This document shows, piece by piece, positions 38,125 through 45,841 of a stretch of 64,000 bases of DNA. This DNA comes from Coxiellaceae bacterium UBA6002. Its GTDB lineage: Bacteria > Pseudomonadota > Gammaproteobacteria > UBA6002. The stretch is from the NCBI GenBank assembly GCA_002429595.1, contig DJAM01000154.1:1-64000 (forward strand), in the 5' to 3' direction. Within the stretch, counting starts at the first letter, position 1. Each line of letters starts with the position of its first letter. The position numbers and the translations under genes are program-made. The notes under the pieces are model-generated. The model made no database searches. It was not told the DNA's origin and saw only the letters and a list, made by a program, of their open reading frames with translations.

Positions 38125-38901
38125 CTACTCGGTATGGGTGCGCTCATCCAAATGTTTAACATTTGAGATTTGCTTACGCGTTTTTAGGTCATGATAAAGT
38201 ACTAGAACGACAGCAATCATTAATGGGTAAGTAATGATGTGATAAAAGAATTCATAAACAGTTATTACTAGGATATTTCGGGTTTGAAATATCAAGATTG
38301 CTAGCGATAAGATTACCACTGGGATAACAAATATCATGAATATAAAGAAAGTTCGCCACCAATGACCCCATACTAGACGAGCACTATACTCGAAGCTTTT
38401 AAGCGCTGGCTTTTGATCAAGAATGACGGCAGGCATGGCAAACGCGATCAAAGTAAAAATAAAGATCAGAAAACACAAGGTAATTAGAGCAAAAAGATAA
38501 ACTATATGAAAAGTTGAGCCCAGTAATTGCATGCCAAATGCAAATACTCCCAGCACCATCATGATGACGACATAAAGTAGTAATAATGCAAGTAAGGCCA
38601 AATATCGATCTTTCGCGACTTTCAATGAATCATGGAGTGTAGCAGGACGATTCATTAATAAATTGTCCGCATGCGCCAAAATCCATGCATAAAAAAACAT
38701 AGCGATGACAGCATTTAAAACACTAACTGCCAAACCAACCGTTGGATTTTCAGGCATTAAGATAGAAACTAAAGCCTGTAGCGCCGCAGCGATCACGACC
38801 AAACCTAGGATACGCCAAAAAATATGGCAATAGCAGGCAAGCACTTCCTTGATAGTTTCCCAAATAGAAAGGGGTCTCAAGAATTTTTCGGTGGTTAGCA
38901 T
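38125..38901 (-). CDS. integral membrane protein of unknown function
   Basis: A 258-residue protein with six clear hydrophobic segments (about 28-50, 54-75, 95-120, 125-152, 180-205 and 215-240), short loops and a charged C-terminus. It resembles YciC-type or glycerophosphoryl-diesterase membrane-domain proteins in layout, but I cannot assign a family. It sits between pepP and ubiH, where E. coli has no gene, with 60-65 bp gaps on either side. Confidence 0.75.
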   Translation of the reverse strand: MLTTEKFLRPLSIWETIKEVLACYCHIFWRILGLVVIAAALQALVSILMPENPTVGLAVSVLNAVIAMFFYAWILAHADNLLMNRPATLHDSLKVAKDRYLALLALLLLYVVIMMVLGVFAFGMQLLGSTFHIVYLFALITLCFLIFIFTLIAFAMPAVILDQKPALKSFEYSARLVWGHWWRTFFIFMIFVIPVVILSLAILIFQTRNILVITVYEFFYHIITYPLMIAVVLVLYHDLKTRKQISNVKHLDERTHTE

Positions 38902-38961
38902 GGCAGATCCTTATTTGCTCTATCTATATATTTATATATAGCAGAAAAAAAAGATCATACT

Positions 38962-40272
38962 TTAAGATGCGTCAGTCATGACTTTTTCGATGTCAGCTAT
39001 TGTTTTTGGGGCATCACGAGATAAAACCTCACAGCCACTGGCTGTCACTAAAACATCATCCTCGATGCGCACACCAATATCCCACCATTTTTTATGCAAA
39101 TCACTACTGCTGGATAGATATAAACCGGGCTCAACTGTTAATACCATTCCTTCTTCTAGAGTTCGCCATTCGCCGTTGACGCGATAAGAGCCGGCATCAT
39201 GGACGTCTAATCCAAGCCAATGGCTAACATTATGCATATAATAGTCTTGATAAGATTTTTGTTCGATAGCCTCTGAAACAGATCCCGATATAATTCCTAA
39301 GCGAATTAATCCTTCAGTCAAAACACTAACAGCTGCTTCCTGTAATAAATGTAATGATGTGCCAGGACGTATTAAATCAATGACCTTAAGCTGCGCTGCT
39401 AAAACCAGATTGTAAATTTCTGCCTGCTCCTCCGAAAACTTACCATTCACCGGAAAGGTTCGTGTGATGTCAGAAGCATAGTGCTGCCACTCACCTCCTG
39501 CATCCACTAACACTAAGTCACCCTCTCTAAGCGGCATGGAATTGTCGTTATAGTGCAAAATACAAGCATTGGCCCCACCTCCGACGATAGCCGGATAGGC
39601 GCTAACTCGGCAACCCCTGATCATTAATTCATAGTTGATGATCGCTTCTAACTGAAATTCGAGCATATCTGGCTTACATTGTTGCATCGCCCTTTTATGA
39701 GCTGCCGCAGATTTTTGGGCTGCTTCACGCATTATTTCAATTTCAACCGGGTCTTTGAAAAGACGCATTTCGCTTGATTTAAGCTTGATATCGCACAAAG
39801 TTGCAAGTGAGGAATGGGATCTTCTGGACCGCTTTTGCAATTCATGCGTCCAGTCAAGAATCCGCTTATCCCAAAGTGGATTGCTACTAAGCTCGTAAAA
39901 AATCTGTTCCCGTCCAGCTAACAGCTCCAGAATTTTTTCATCAATAATATAAATATCAAATGCGGTATCAGCACCGTATTGGTTTATGGCCCCTTCCTGC
40001 CCCACTCGAGTTCCCACCCATCTCTCTACCAGAGGATCTTTCGGAGGATTAAAAATAATATATTCTCCACCCTTGTTTTCAGGGAGCAAAACAGCAATGG
40101 CGTCAGGCTCGCTATAACCGGTGTAATAAAAAAAATTGCTATTTTGTCTAAAAGGAAAATGAACATCACCATTACGTAATACTTCGGAAGAGCCAAATAG
40201 TATCACTGCATCCTTATTACTAAGTTGCGCCAGTAATTTTTGTCTTCTACTCGCAAAAACTGACATTTCCAT
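38962..40272 (-). CDS. pepP: Xaa-Pro aminopeptidase PepP
   Basis: A 436-residue aminopeptidase P, a dinuclear metal enzyme removing N-terminal residues before proline. An AMP_N domain fills residues 1-150 (QNSNFFYYTGYSEPDAI); the pita-bread domain has the metal ligands in DAGGEW, SDITRTFP, HWLGLDVHD, VEPGLYL and GVRIEDDVLV. Length is close to E. coli PepP (441). Divergent from zapA. The small gene ygfB, which precedes pepP in E. coli, is not present. Confidence 0.94.
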   Translation of the reverse strand: MEMSVFASRRQKLLAQLSNKDAVILFGSSEVLRNGDVHFPFRQNSNFFYYTGYSEPDAIAVLLPENKGGEYIIFNPPKDPLVERWVGTRVGQEGAINQYGADTAFDIYIIDEKILELLAGREQIFYELSSNPLWDKRILDWTHELQKRSRRSHSSLATLCDIKLKSSEMRLFKDPVEIEIMREAAQKSAAAHKRAMQQCKPDMLEFQLEAIINYELMIRGCRVSAYPAIVGGGANACILHYNDNSMPLREGDLVLVDAGGEWQHYASDITRTFPVNGKFSEEQAEIYNLVLAAQLKVIDLIRPGTSLHLLQEAAVSVLTEGLIRLGIISGSVSEAIEQKSYQDYYMHNVSHWLGLDVHDAGSYRVNGEWRTLEEGMVLTVEPGLYLSSSSDLHKKWWDIGVRIEDDVLVTASGCEVLSRDAPKTIADIEKVMTDAS

Positions 40273-40335
40273 CGCACAGTTGCCTCATATCAATAAAGAA
40301 TTTCGACTTTTTTTGCAGTTGTTATCATGTACTCA

Positions 40336-40364
40336 TTGACCCTGATTTACAAGATCTCTATATT
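40336..40364 (+). promoter_or_regulatory. sigma70 promoter ahead of the zapB-like/zapA genes
   Basis: TTGACC (40336-40341), an exact 17-bp spacer and TATATT (40359-40364), 29 bp before the first ATG. Ten of twelve bases agree with consensus. Confidence 0.65.
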
Positions 40365-40393
40365 CCTAGGTTAGTATACCCGAAGCGTATAGC

Positions 40394-40597
40394 ATGGATA
40401 ATACCGACTTAATTAACTTAGAGCTTCAAATCGAATCGCTCCTCCAAACTCATGAAAAATTAAAGAGTGAGAACCACTCTCTTCGTCAAAAATTAATCAA
40501 AATAACTCAAGAAAGGGCAGAATTATTGGATAAAAACAAAAAAGCAGCCGCTAAAGTCAAAAAGATAATTTCGCAGCTGAGGAGTGAGATGCAATGA
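40394..40597 (+). CDS. small coiled-coil protein upstream of zapA (TIGR02449-like)
   Basis: A 67-residue, fully helical protein with heptad leucines (LELQIESLLQTHEKL, ENHSLRQKLIKI) and a basic C-terminal half. A short coiled-coil gene directly before zapA is common in gammaproteobacteria (TIGR02449 family; ZapB-like). It overlaps zapA by four bases (ATGA), so the two are coupled. A role in cell division is inferred from position and coiled coil. Confidence 0.8.
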   Translation: MDNTDLINLELQIESLLQTHEKLKSENHSLRQKLIKITQERAELLDKNKKAAAKVKKIISQLRSEMQ

Positions 40598-40890
40598 GCG
40601 AGAAAAGTGACGTTGTGAATATTCGATTATTAGGTCGAGACTACCAAATAAAATGCCCTGCCGAGAAATTAGCTGATTTGCAGGAGGCTGCGACTCATTT
40701 AGACGCTAAAATGCGCCAAGCTCAAGAAAATGGTAAATCGCTCAGCATAGATCGAATTATCATGATTGCCGCTTTAAATATCACCAGCGAAATGGTTAGC
40801 TTAAAACGACAAAAAGACTGCTATATCGATAATATGAGCCACCGCATTCAAGAAATTCAAAATAAAATTGAGCAAGCACTGGCAGAATAA
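40594..40890 (+). CDS. zapA: cell division protein ZapA
   Basis: A 98-residue ZapA, which crosslinks FtsZ protofilaments. The N-terminal globular part (VNIRLLGRDYQIKCP, EAATHLDAKMRQ, RIIMIAALNITSEM) is followed by a C-terminal coiled coil. The position right before 6S RNA and ygfA is conserved in gammaproteobacteria. The 3' end carries the -35 region of the 6S promoter. Confidence 0.95.
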   Translation: MSEKSDVVNIRLLGRDYQIKCPAEKLADLQEAATHLDAKMRQAQENGKSLSIDRIIMIAALNITSEMVSLKRQKDCYIDNMSHRIQEIQNKIEQALAE

Positions 40891-40908
40891 AAAAACATAC
40901 CCTATAAT
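40879..40908 (+). promoter_or_regulatory. promoter of 6S RNA
   Basis: A perfect TATAAT at 40903-40908 with CTGGCA (40879-40884) 18 bp upstream. The start of the 6S helix at about 40914 lies the right distance downstream. The -35 box is inside the zapA coding sequence. Confidence 0.7.
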
Positions 40909-40913
40909 TTTTT

Positions 40914-41097
40914 TACTCTGTGGTATTCGCAACGGAATGTAATTCTTGAACCGATACTACATACCAAGGGGTTGGATTGGCATTATGGTGAGCAAGTCCA
41001 TAGCTAATTAGCTGGTGGAAAGCCTAAAGTAGAGCCTGAGACCCCCTTTTGAACCCTGGGGTTCAGAAGTGCGGCTGTGGCGATATCACGGAGAACT
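40914..41097 (+). ncRNA. ssrS: 6S RNA (ssrS)
   Basis: About 184 nt, the same length as E. coli 6S RNA, between zapA and ygfA as in other gammaproteobacteria. The terminal stem pairs CTCTGTGGTATTCGC at the 5' end with GCGATATCACGGAG at the 3' end; conserved words include AACCGATACTACATACCA, TGGTGAGCA and TTGAACCCTGGGGTTCA. 6S RNA mimics an open promoter and sequesters sigma70 RNA polymerase in stationary phase. Ends are estimated from pairing and promoter position. Confidence 0.9.
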
Positions 41098-41105
41098 CTA
41101 TCTTC

Positions 41106-41726
41106 ATGGAACATGTTAAGCAGCTCCGACGCAAAATTCTCACGACTAGAAGCACTTATTCCAAATCACATCAAAGTCATATGAGCAAGCAGATTAGCTC
41201 TCATCTTGCTAGAATTCTGCCATTCCTTCGTGCGCAACGGATTGGATTTTATTTTTCTAATAAGGGAGAGGTGGACCCTTTTTTAATCGTAGCAAAAGCA
41301 CTTAACATGCATAAAGCTTGCTATTTTCCCATCTTACACCCTCTAAAACATAACCAACTCTGGTTTGGCCGCTATCACAAGGGTGACCCTTTGATAAAAA
41401 ATCAATTTGGGATTCTTGAACCAGATTTAGGAATAGCTGAAAAAATTGACCCCTTTAGCCTTGATCTGGTCATCACCCCATTAGTTGCCTTTGATTCAAA
41501 CGGCAATCGTTTGGGTATGGGACGGGGCTATTACGATCGGACCTTTGCATTCAAAAAAAATAGCTTCCGCACTAGTCCTTTTTTACTTGGACTTGCTTAC
41601 GACTTTCAGGAAGTCGAGTCTTTGCAAGCAAATAGTTGGGACGTTCCCCTGAATGCAGTCATTACTGAATCTCGATACCTGCCATTTTGCAAATCTCATG
41701 CCACTGTCCCTTCGTCACTGGAGTAA
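41106..41726 (+). CDS. ygfA: 5-formyltetrahydrofolate cyclo-ligase
   Basis: A 206-residue enzyme of the 5-FTHF cyclo-ligase family, which recycles 5-formyl-THF to methenyl-THF. Motifs are RIGFYFSNKGEVDPF, LDLVITPLVAFDSNGNRLGMGRGYYDR and GLAYDFQEV. The start is the ATG at 41106; an in-frame TTG upstream would lie inside 6S RNA. Its GGAG ribosome binding site at about 41089-41092 overlaps the 3' arm of 6S RNA, which agrees with co-transcription and processing. The 3' end overlaps the convergent EVE gene by 65 bp. Confidence 0.93.
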   Translation: MEHVKQLRRKILTTRSTYSKSHQSHMSKQISSHLARILPFLRAQRIGFYFSNKGEVDPFLIVAKALNMHKACYFPILHPLKHNQLWFGRYHKGDPLIKNQFGILEPDLGIAEKIDPFSLDLVITPLVAFDSNGNRLGMGRGYYDRTFAFKKNSFRTSPFLLGLAYDFQEVESLQANSWDVPLNAVITESRYLPFCKSHATVPSSLE

Positions 41727-42132
41727 CTGACAAGCGATTTCCAGGTTTTAAAAGCACCATTTCTTTTAACTTCGACCTTTCTCTTAATTCAGTCAGAGGT
41801 ATGATTTCCTTTAATGGCTCAACAAGTTTGACATCAACCCGATACCAGCGTGGTTTTTCGGTTGTGCTTTTAGGATCATAATAAGAACTTTCTGGATCGA
41901 AGGCGGTTGCATCAGGATAAGCCGCTTTCACAACTTTAACGATACCGGTAATCCCTGGCACTTTACAGCTGGAGTGATAAAAAAATGCCAGATCGCCCTC
42001 TATCATCTCCTTCATAAAATTACGGGCTTGATAATTGCGCACACCTTCCCAAGGAGTTGTTTGTTTAGGAGATTTTTTTAAGTGCTCAATTCCGAAAGTT
42101 TCCGGTTCCGTTTTAAGTAACCAATAATTCAT
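41662..42132 (-). CDS. EVE domain protein
   Basis: A 156-residue, single-domain EVE protein (PUA-like fold, relatives of thymocyte nuclear protein 1), thought to bind modified bases in nucleic acids. The start MNYWLLKTEPETF, then TPWEGVRNYQARNFMKEM, GDLAFFYHSS, YYDPKS, PRWYRVDVK and VLLKPGNRLSVTPVT are all hallmark segments. MNYWLL is chosen as start over an upstream in-frame codon. The last 65 bp overlap ygfA on the other strand. Confidence 0.92.
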   Translation of the reverse strand: MNYWLLKTEPETFGIEHLKKSPKQTTPWEGVRNYQARNFMKEMIEGDLAFFYHSSCKVPGITGIVKVVKAAYPDATAFDPESSYYDPKSTTEKPRWYRVDVKLVEPLKEIIPLTELRERSKLKEMVLLKPGNRLSVTPVTKGQWHEICKMAGIEIQ

Positions 42133-42236
42133 CCAATACTCCATAACCTAAGTACATAAACTTTGAGCCTTCCTTGTATTTCATCAAATCACCAGTTATC
42201 TTTTTCTTAATGGATAACAATATTAGGAAGGGAATT

Positions 42237-42932
42237 ATGCTGCAGTATACCGTTTTTATTACAGGAGCAAATAGAGGTTTGGGCTTAGAATTTGTTCGTC
42301 AATACGCTTCCGATAATTGGCGGGTATTGGCTTCTTGCCGTAACTTGGTACATGCAAAAGAATTGCAGCATTTGGCCCAACATTTTGAAAATGTGACTCT
42401 TCTACAATTAGACGTCAATAATCAAATTCAACTTCATCAACTTGCTGATAAGTTTTCCGATGTAAACATTGACTTACTAATTAATACTGCAGGGATCCAT
42501 CCTGAAGACGAAGACCTTGGAAATATCTCCATAGATAGTATGAAACAAGCTTTTGTGACCAATGCCATTGCACCTTTAAAAGTTTCTGAGACTTTTTTAG
42601 ACAATGTTGCTAGAAGTCATCTTAAAACCATACTTTCTATTAGTAATCGTAAAGGCAGTATTGCCGATAATAATCATGGTGAAAATTATAGCTACCGAGT
42701 CAGTAAAACTGCCCTAAACATGGTGATGAAAAATCTGGCGGTTGATTTAAAACCGAAAAATATTAAAGTTTTTACCGTTCATCCCGGTTCACTAAAAATT
42801 GAATCTCAAGGTAAAAATAATATGTTGAGTCCTGAACAAAGCGTTGCCAACATTCGTAGTTTGTTGCATCGATTAACTGAAACCGAAACGGGTAACTTCT
42901 TTGATTCTCAGGGCGCCAAGGTTGAATGGTAG
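42237..42932 (+). CDS. short-chain dehydrogenase/reductase
   Basis: A 231-residue SDR. The NAD(P)-binding TGANRGLGLEF lies near residue 9, NTAG around residue 83, and the active-site YRVSK follows a Ser-containing strand (LSISNRKGS). The ATG at 42237 has AGGAAGGGA upstream. It resembles the C-factor-like SDRs of proteobacteria. Substrate unknown. It converges on rlmL with a 10-bp gap. Confidence 0.85.
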   Translation: MLQYTVFITGANRGLGLEFVRQYASDNWRVLASCRNLVHAKELQHLAQHFENVTLLQLDVNNQIQLHQLADKFSDVNIDLLINTAGIHPEDEDLGNISIDSMKQAFVTNAIAPLKVSETFLDNVARSHLKTILSISNRKGSIADNNHGENYSYRVSKTALNMVMKNLAVDLKPKNIKVFTVHPGSLKIESQGKNNMLSPEQSVANIRSLLHRLTETETGNFFDSQGAKVEW

Positions 42933-42942
42933 AAGAAAACTA

Positions 42943-44127
42943 TTAGCGCTTAGTAACAAACCATTCCGGTTTGACATGGAATAATAGTATTTCACATGGA
43001 ATAGTGCCGTTGAAAACAGCATATTTTTTGTAAGCGCGTAAACCCATTTTTTTAGCCACTTCCATATTGCCTGTGATCATCGCGGCTTCCCAGTTCAAAA
43101 AATTTTCTTTGAGTGTATGAGCCAGGATTCGATAGAGTGGTAGTAAATTTTCTTGCTCTTCGAGTCTTTCACCATAGGGAGGATTGACTACACACAATCC
43201 CGATGTCTTTTTTACATCTCGAGCTGTTAACTCTTTAATGCCAACTGTTTGGAAATTTATAAAGTTGCTAAAACCTGCTCGAGAAGCGCAGGCACGTGCT
43301 TGTACGATCGCTTTTTCATCAATGTCAAAGCCATGAAACGTAGCCAAGAGTTTTTGTTTTCCTTGTTTCGCTCTTGCTTGTGCTTCTTCAAAAATTTTCT
43401 GCCACACTTTTGAATCATATTTTTTCCAGCGCTGAAATCCAAAATCCTTTCGCCATAAACCAGGCGCAATATCCGCAGCTATCATTAAGCCTTCTATTAA
43501 GAGCGTTCCTGTACCACACATCGGGTCAACTAAGGAACCACCTGCTTTAGCAATTTCTGGCCATTTTGCTCGTACTAAAATCGCAGCGGCTAAATTCTCT
43601 TTTAATGGCGCAGCAGCACCTTCAACACGATAGCCTCGCTTATGAAGACTTTCTCCAGACAAATCAATTCCGAGAGTCACATAACCTTTTCGCAAAACAG
43701 CATTGATTCGTAAGTCAGGATCACGTTTTGCAATGGAAGGTCGCTGGCCGGTTTTTTTTCGAAACTGATCAACAATCGCATCTTTAATTTTTTGAGCTGC
43801 AAAATGACTATTAGTGAGCCCTTCTGAAACCCCCGAAAAATCGACTCGAAATGTTCCATCTACTGCCAGGTGCTCTGTCCAAAGTACTTTGCTAGCACCT
43901 TTGTAGAGCTCATCAGCATCATTAACTGGATAATGAGCAATTGGTAACAAGATTCGATTTGCCAAGCGTGACCAAAGGCAAGCTTTATAAGCTAACTCAA
44001 TTGGACCTTGAAAAGTAACACCCGCGACAGTTTGTTTAGTGGTACTAGCACCTAAAGCGCTTAACTCATCTTCGAGTAAATATTCAAGGCCTTTAGGACA
44101 TGTGGCAAAAAAAGAAATGTCTTTCAA
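42943..44127 (-). CDS. rlmL: 23S rRNA (guanine-N2) methyltransferase, RlmL domain only
   Basis: A 394-residue THUMP plus SAM-methyltransferase protein matching the N-terminal half of E. coli RlmL, which makes m2G2445 in 23S rRNA. FATCPKGLEYLLEDEL opens the THUMP part; VDPMCGTGTLLIEGL is the SAM site; NPPYGERLEE is the catalytic motif. E. coli RlmL is 702 residues and fused to RlmK (m7G2069); the RlmK half is absent here and not next door. It overlaps the upstream darP gene by four bases. Confidence 0.88.
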   Translation of the reverse strand: MKDISFFATCPKGLEYLLEDELSALGASTTKQTVAGVTFQGPIELAYKACLWSRLANRILLPIAHYPVNDADELYKGASKVLWTEHLAVDGTFRVDFSGVSEGLTNSHFAAQKIKDAIVDQFRKKTGQRPSIAKRDPDLRINAVLRKGYVTLGIDLSGESLHKRGYRVEGAAAPLKENLAAAILVRAKWPEIAKAGGSLVDPMCGTGTLLIEGLMIAADIAPGLWRKDFGFQRWKKYDSKVWQKIFEEAQARAKQGKQKLLATFHGFDIDEKAIVQARACASRAGFSNFINFQTVGIKELTARDVKKTSGLCVVNPPYGERLEEQENLLPLYRILAHTLKENFLNWEAAMITGNMEVAKKMGLRAYKKYAVFNGTIPCEILLFHVKPEWFVTKR

Positions 44128-44654
44128 AATGTTTCCCCATTTTTAGAATTCTGCAGTTCCTTTAAATACTGAAAAAGTAATTTAGCAGCACCTTTTGGGA
44201 AACCTTGATGACGTTCTTTTTTTGCATTAAGAACCAATTGACGAAGATGTTGTCTGTCAGCAGCGGGATATAGATTAATAAAATCAGTTAAGGCATCTTG
44301 CTCTTCGTTAATTAAACGTTCTCGCCACGATTCAAGCATGTGAAAGTAAGCATTAGTTTTTTGGTGCTTCATTTCTACCTTTTGAAGAAAATCGCGAATA
44401 GCTTGTGGATCATCGATATCGCGCATTAAACGTCCAATAAATTGGAGCTGTCGCCGCTTGGCACCATGACTGGTAATTTTTTTTGCCTCAGCAATAGCCT
44501 GCGATAACTCAATAGGGAGTTTTGCTTGCTTTAATTGGTCACGACTGAGTGCTACTAAGCGTTCGCCCAATTTTTGCAGCTCAGTCATTTCTCTTTTAAT
44601 TTGAGATTTGCTCTTTGGTAAATCTGATGGCAACAGATCATCAGGATCATTCAT
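44124..44654 (-). CDS. darP: ribosome-associated protein DarP/YjgA (DUF615)
   Basis: A 176-residue DUF615 protein, associated with late 50S subunit assembly. KSKSQIKREMTELQKLGE, LIAEAKKI-type AIAEAKKITSHGAKRRQLQFIGRLMR and the C-terminal RQLVLNAKKERHQGFPKGAAKLLFQYL are family hallmarks. The ATG at 44654 fits the family length; an upstream ATG would add a hydrophobic stretch not seen in DarP. Coupled to rlmL, so two ribosome maturation genes form one unit. Confidence 0.9.
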   Translation of the reverse strand: MNDPDDLLPSDLPKSKSQIKREMTELQKLGERLVALSRDQLKQAKLPIELSQAIAEAKKITSHGAKRRQLQFIGRLMRDIDDPQAIRDFLQKVEMKHQKTNAYFHMLESWRERLINEEQDALTDFINLYPAADRQHLRQLVLNAKKERHQGFPKGAAKLLFQYLKELQNSKNGETF

Positions 44655-44732
44655 AAAATAACTCGAGTTGTGAAAAAGATTAGCCACAGCCAACAGCTGT
44701 ACCAGCATGGTAATAAATTTTAAATGGACTTA

Positions 44733-45089
44733 CTAGGTTCTAAGCTTGCCAAATCCTAGGTAGAGGGCCCAAGCTCCCAACACTAAGTTGAAAAGGTTGT
44801 CTCCAATGTTGAATCGCACTAAATCCAAATGGGCACCAAACATCAAGCCTAAGAGTGCCATAAATAACAGCACAAACCCAGCAACTTTAAAGTACATTCT
44901 TGAATAATAAGAACTAAAAGCCATTAATAGGCCAAATACGCCGATTATTATATAAATAAAATTATGGATTGTACCCATCAATAAAAAATTAAAGAGATGG
45001 CCATCTGGTGCCAACATTGGCACAAAACCTAGTAATCCTATTAGCAGAAATAGAACGCCATAAATGATTGCATATGTTTTATGACTCAT
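44733..45089 (-). CDS. DUF4383-like four-helix membrane protein
   Basis: A 118-residue protein with four hydrophobic segments: YAIIYGVLFLLIGLLGFVPM, a second after GHLFNFLLMGTIHNFIYI, FKVAGFVLLFMALLGLMFG and FNLVLGAWALYLGFG. The HNFIYIIIGVFGL pattern is typical of DUF4383. Function unknown; monocistronic, 78 bp upstream of darP on the same strand. Confidence 0.75.
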   Translation of the reverse strand: MSHKTYAIIYGVLFLLIGLLGFVPMLAPDGHLFNFLLMGTIHNFIYIIIGVFGLLMAFSSYYSRMYFKVAGFVLLFMALLGLMFGAHLDLVRFNIGDNLFNLVLGAWALYLGFGKLRT

Positions 45090-45174
45090 ACGCTACCCCT
45101 TTTGTTATTAATACTTCTACTAGATATGACAATATAATTATAGGTAATATTGTCTTTTTATTGGACACAGCCTT

Positions 45175-45840
45175 ATGGGTACGACTAGCACCTTGCCAAC
45201 GCTCAAAAATATTCAAAATAATATTGTGATTACTGCAAAACGTTTCGCCAGACTTCCGGATGAAGTGAAACTATTAGCCGTCACTAAAAATCAACCCGTT
45301 GCTCGCATAGAAACTTTGCTGCATCAAGGTCAAACATTATTCGGTGAAAATCGAATACAAGAGGCCCAAAAGAAATGGCCTGAATTAAAAGAAAAGTATC
45401 AATCTATTAAACTGCATTTAATTGGTCACTTACAAACCAATAAAGTCAAGCAAGCGATAGAGTTATTTGACGCAATACAAACATTGGATAGTCTTAAATT
45501 AGCTCACAAACTATATGCTGAAGAGCTTCGACAGCAGAAAAAATTAGAATATTATATTCAAATCAATATTGGTCATGAGTCTCAAAAAAGTGGGGTTCTG
45601 CCAGAAGATTTTGCAGATTTTTATCAAGCTCTTCTTTCGGAAGTAAAACTCAATGTAAAGGGTTTAATGTGCATTCCGCCACTAGACAAAAACCCCGCAG
45701 AATATTTCGAAGAGATGGCTAATATTGCCAAACGCTATGGACTCTCCCATCTTAGCATGGGAATGTCAGATGATTATGAAGCCGCAATCCAATATGGTGC
45801 TACTCTAGTTCGACTAGGTAGAGCCTTATTTCCGTCATAA
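45175..45840 (+). CDS. yggS: PLP homeostasis protein YggS
   Basis: A 221-residue COG0325/YggS protein, a PLP-binding barrel involved in vitamin B6 homeostasis. The PLP lysine is in LLAVTKNQP; FGENRIQEAQKKWPEL, WHLIGHLQTNK-type LHLIGHLQTNKVK, and LSMGMSDDYEAAIQYGATLVRLGRALF are conserved. It ends one base before the convergent ABC transporter gene. Confidence 0.95.
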   Translation: MGTTSTLPTLKNIQNNIVITAKRFARLPDEVKLLAVTKNQPVARIETLLHQGQTLFGENRIQEAQKKWPELKEKYQSIKLHLIGHLQTNKVKQAIELFDAIQTLDSLKLAHKLYAEELRQQKKLEYYIQINIGHESQKSGVLPEDFADFYQALLSEVKLNVKGLMCIPPLDKNPAEYFEEMANIAKRYGLSHLSMGMSDDYEAAIQYGATLVRLGRALFPS

Positions 45841-45841
45841 T

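Noticed and set aside
41049..41105. An upstream TTG start for ygfA
   Set aside because: It would place the N-terminus inside 6S RNA; the ATG at 41106 matches the family start.
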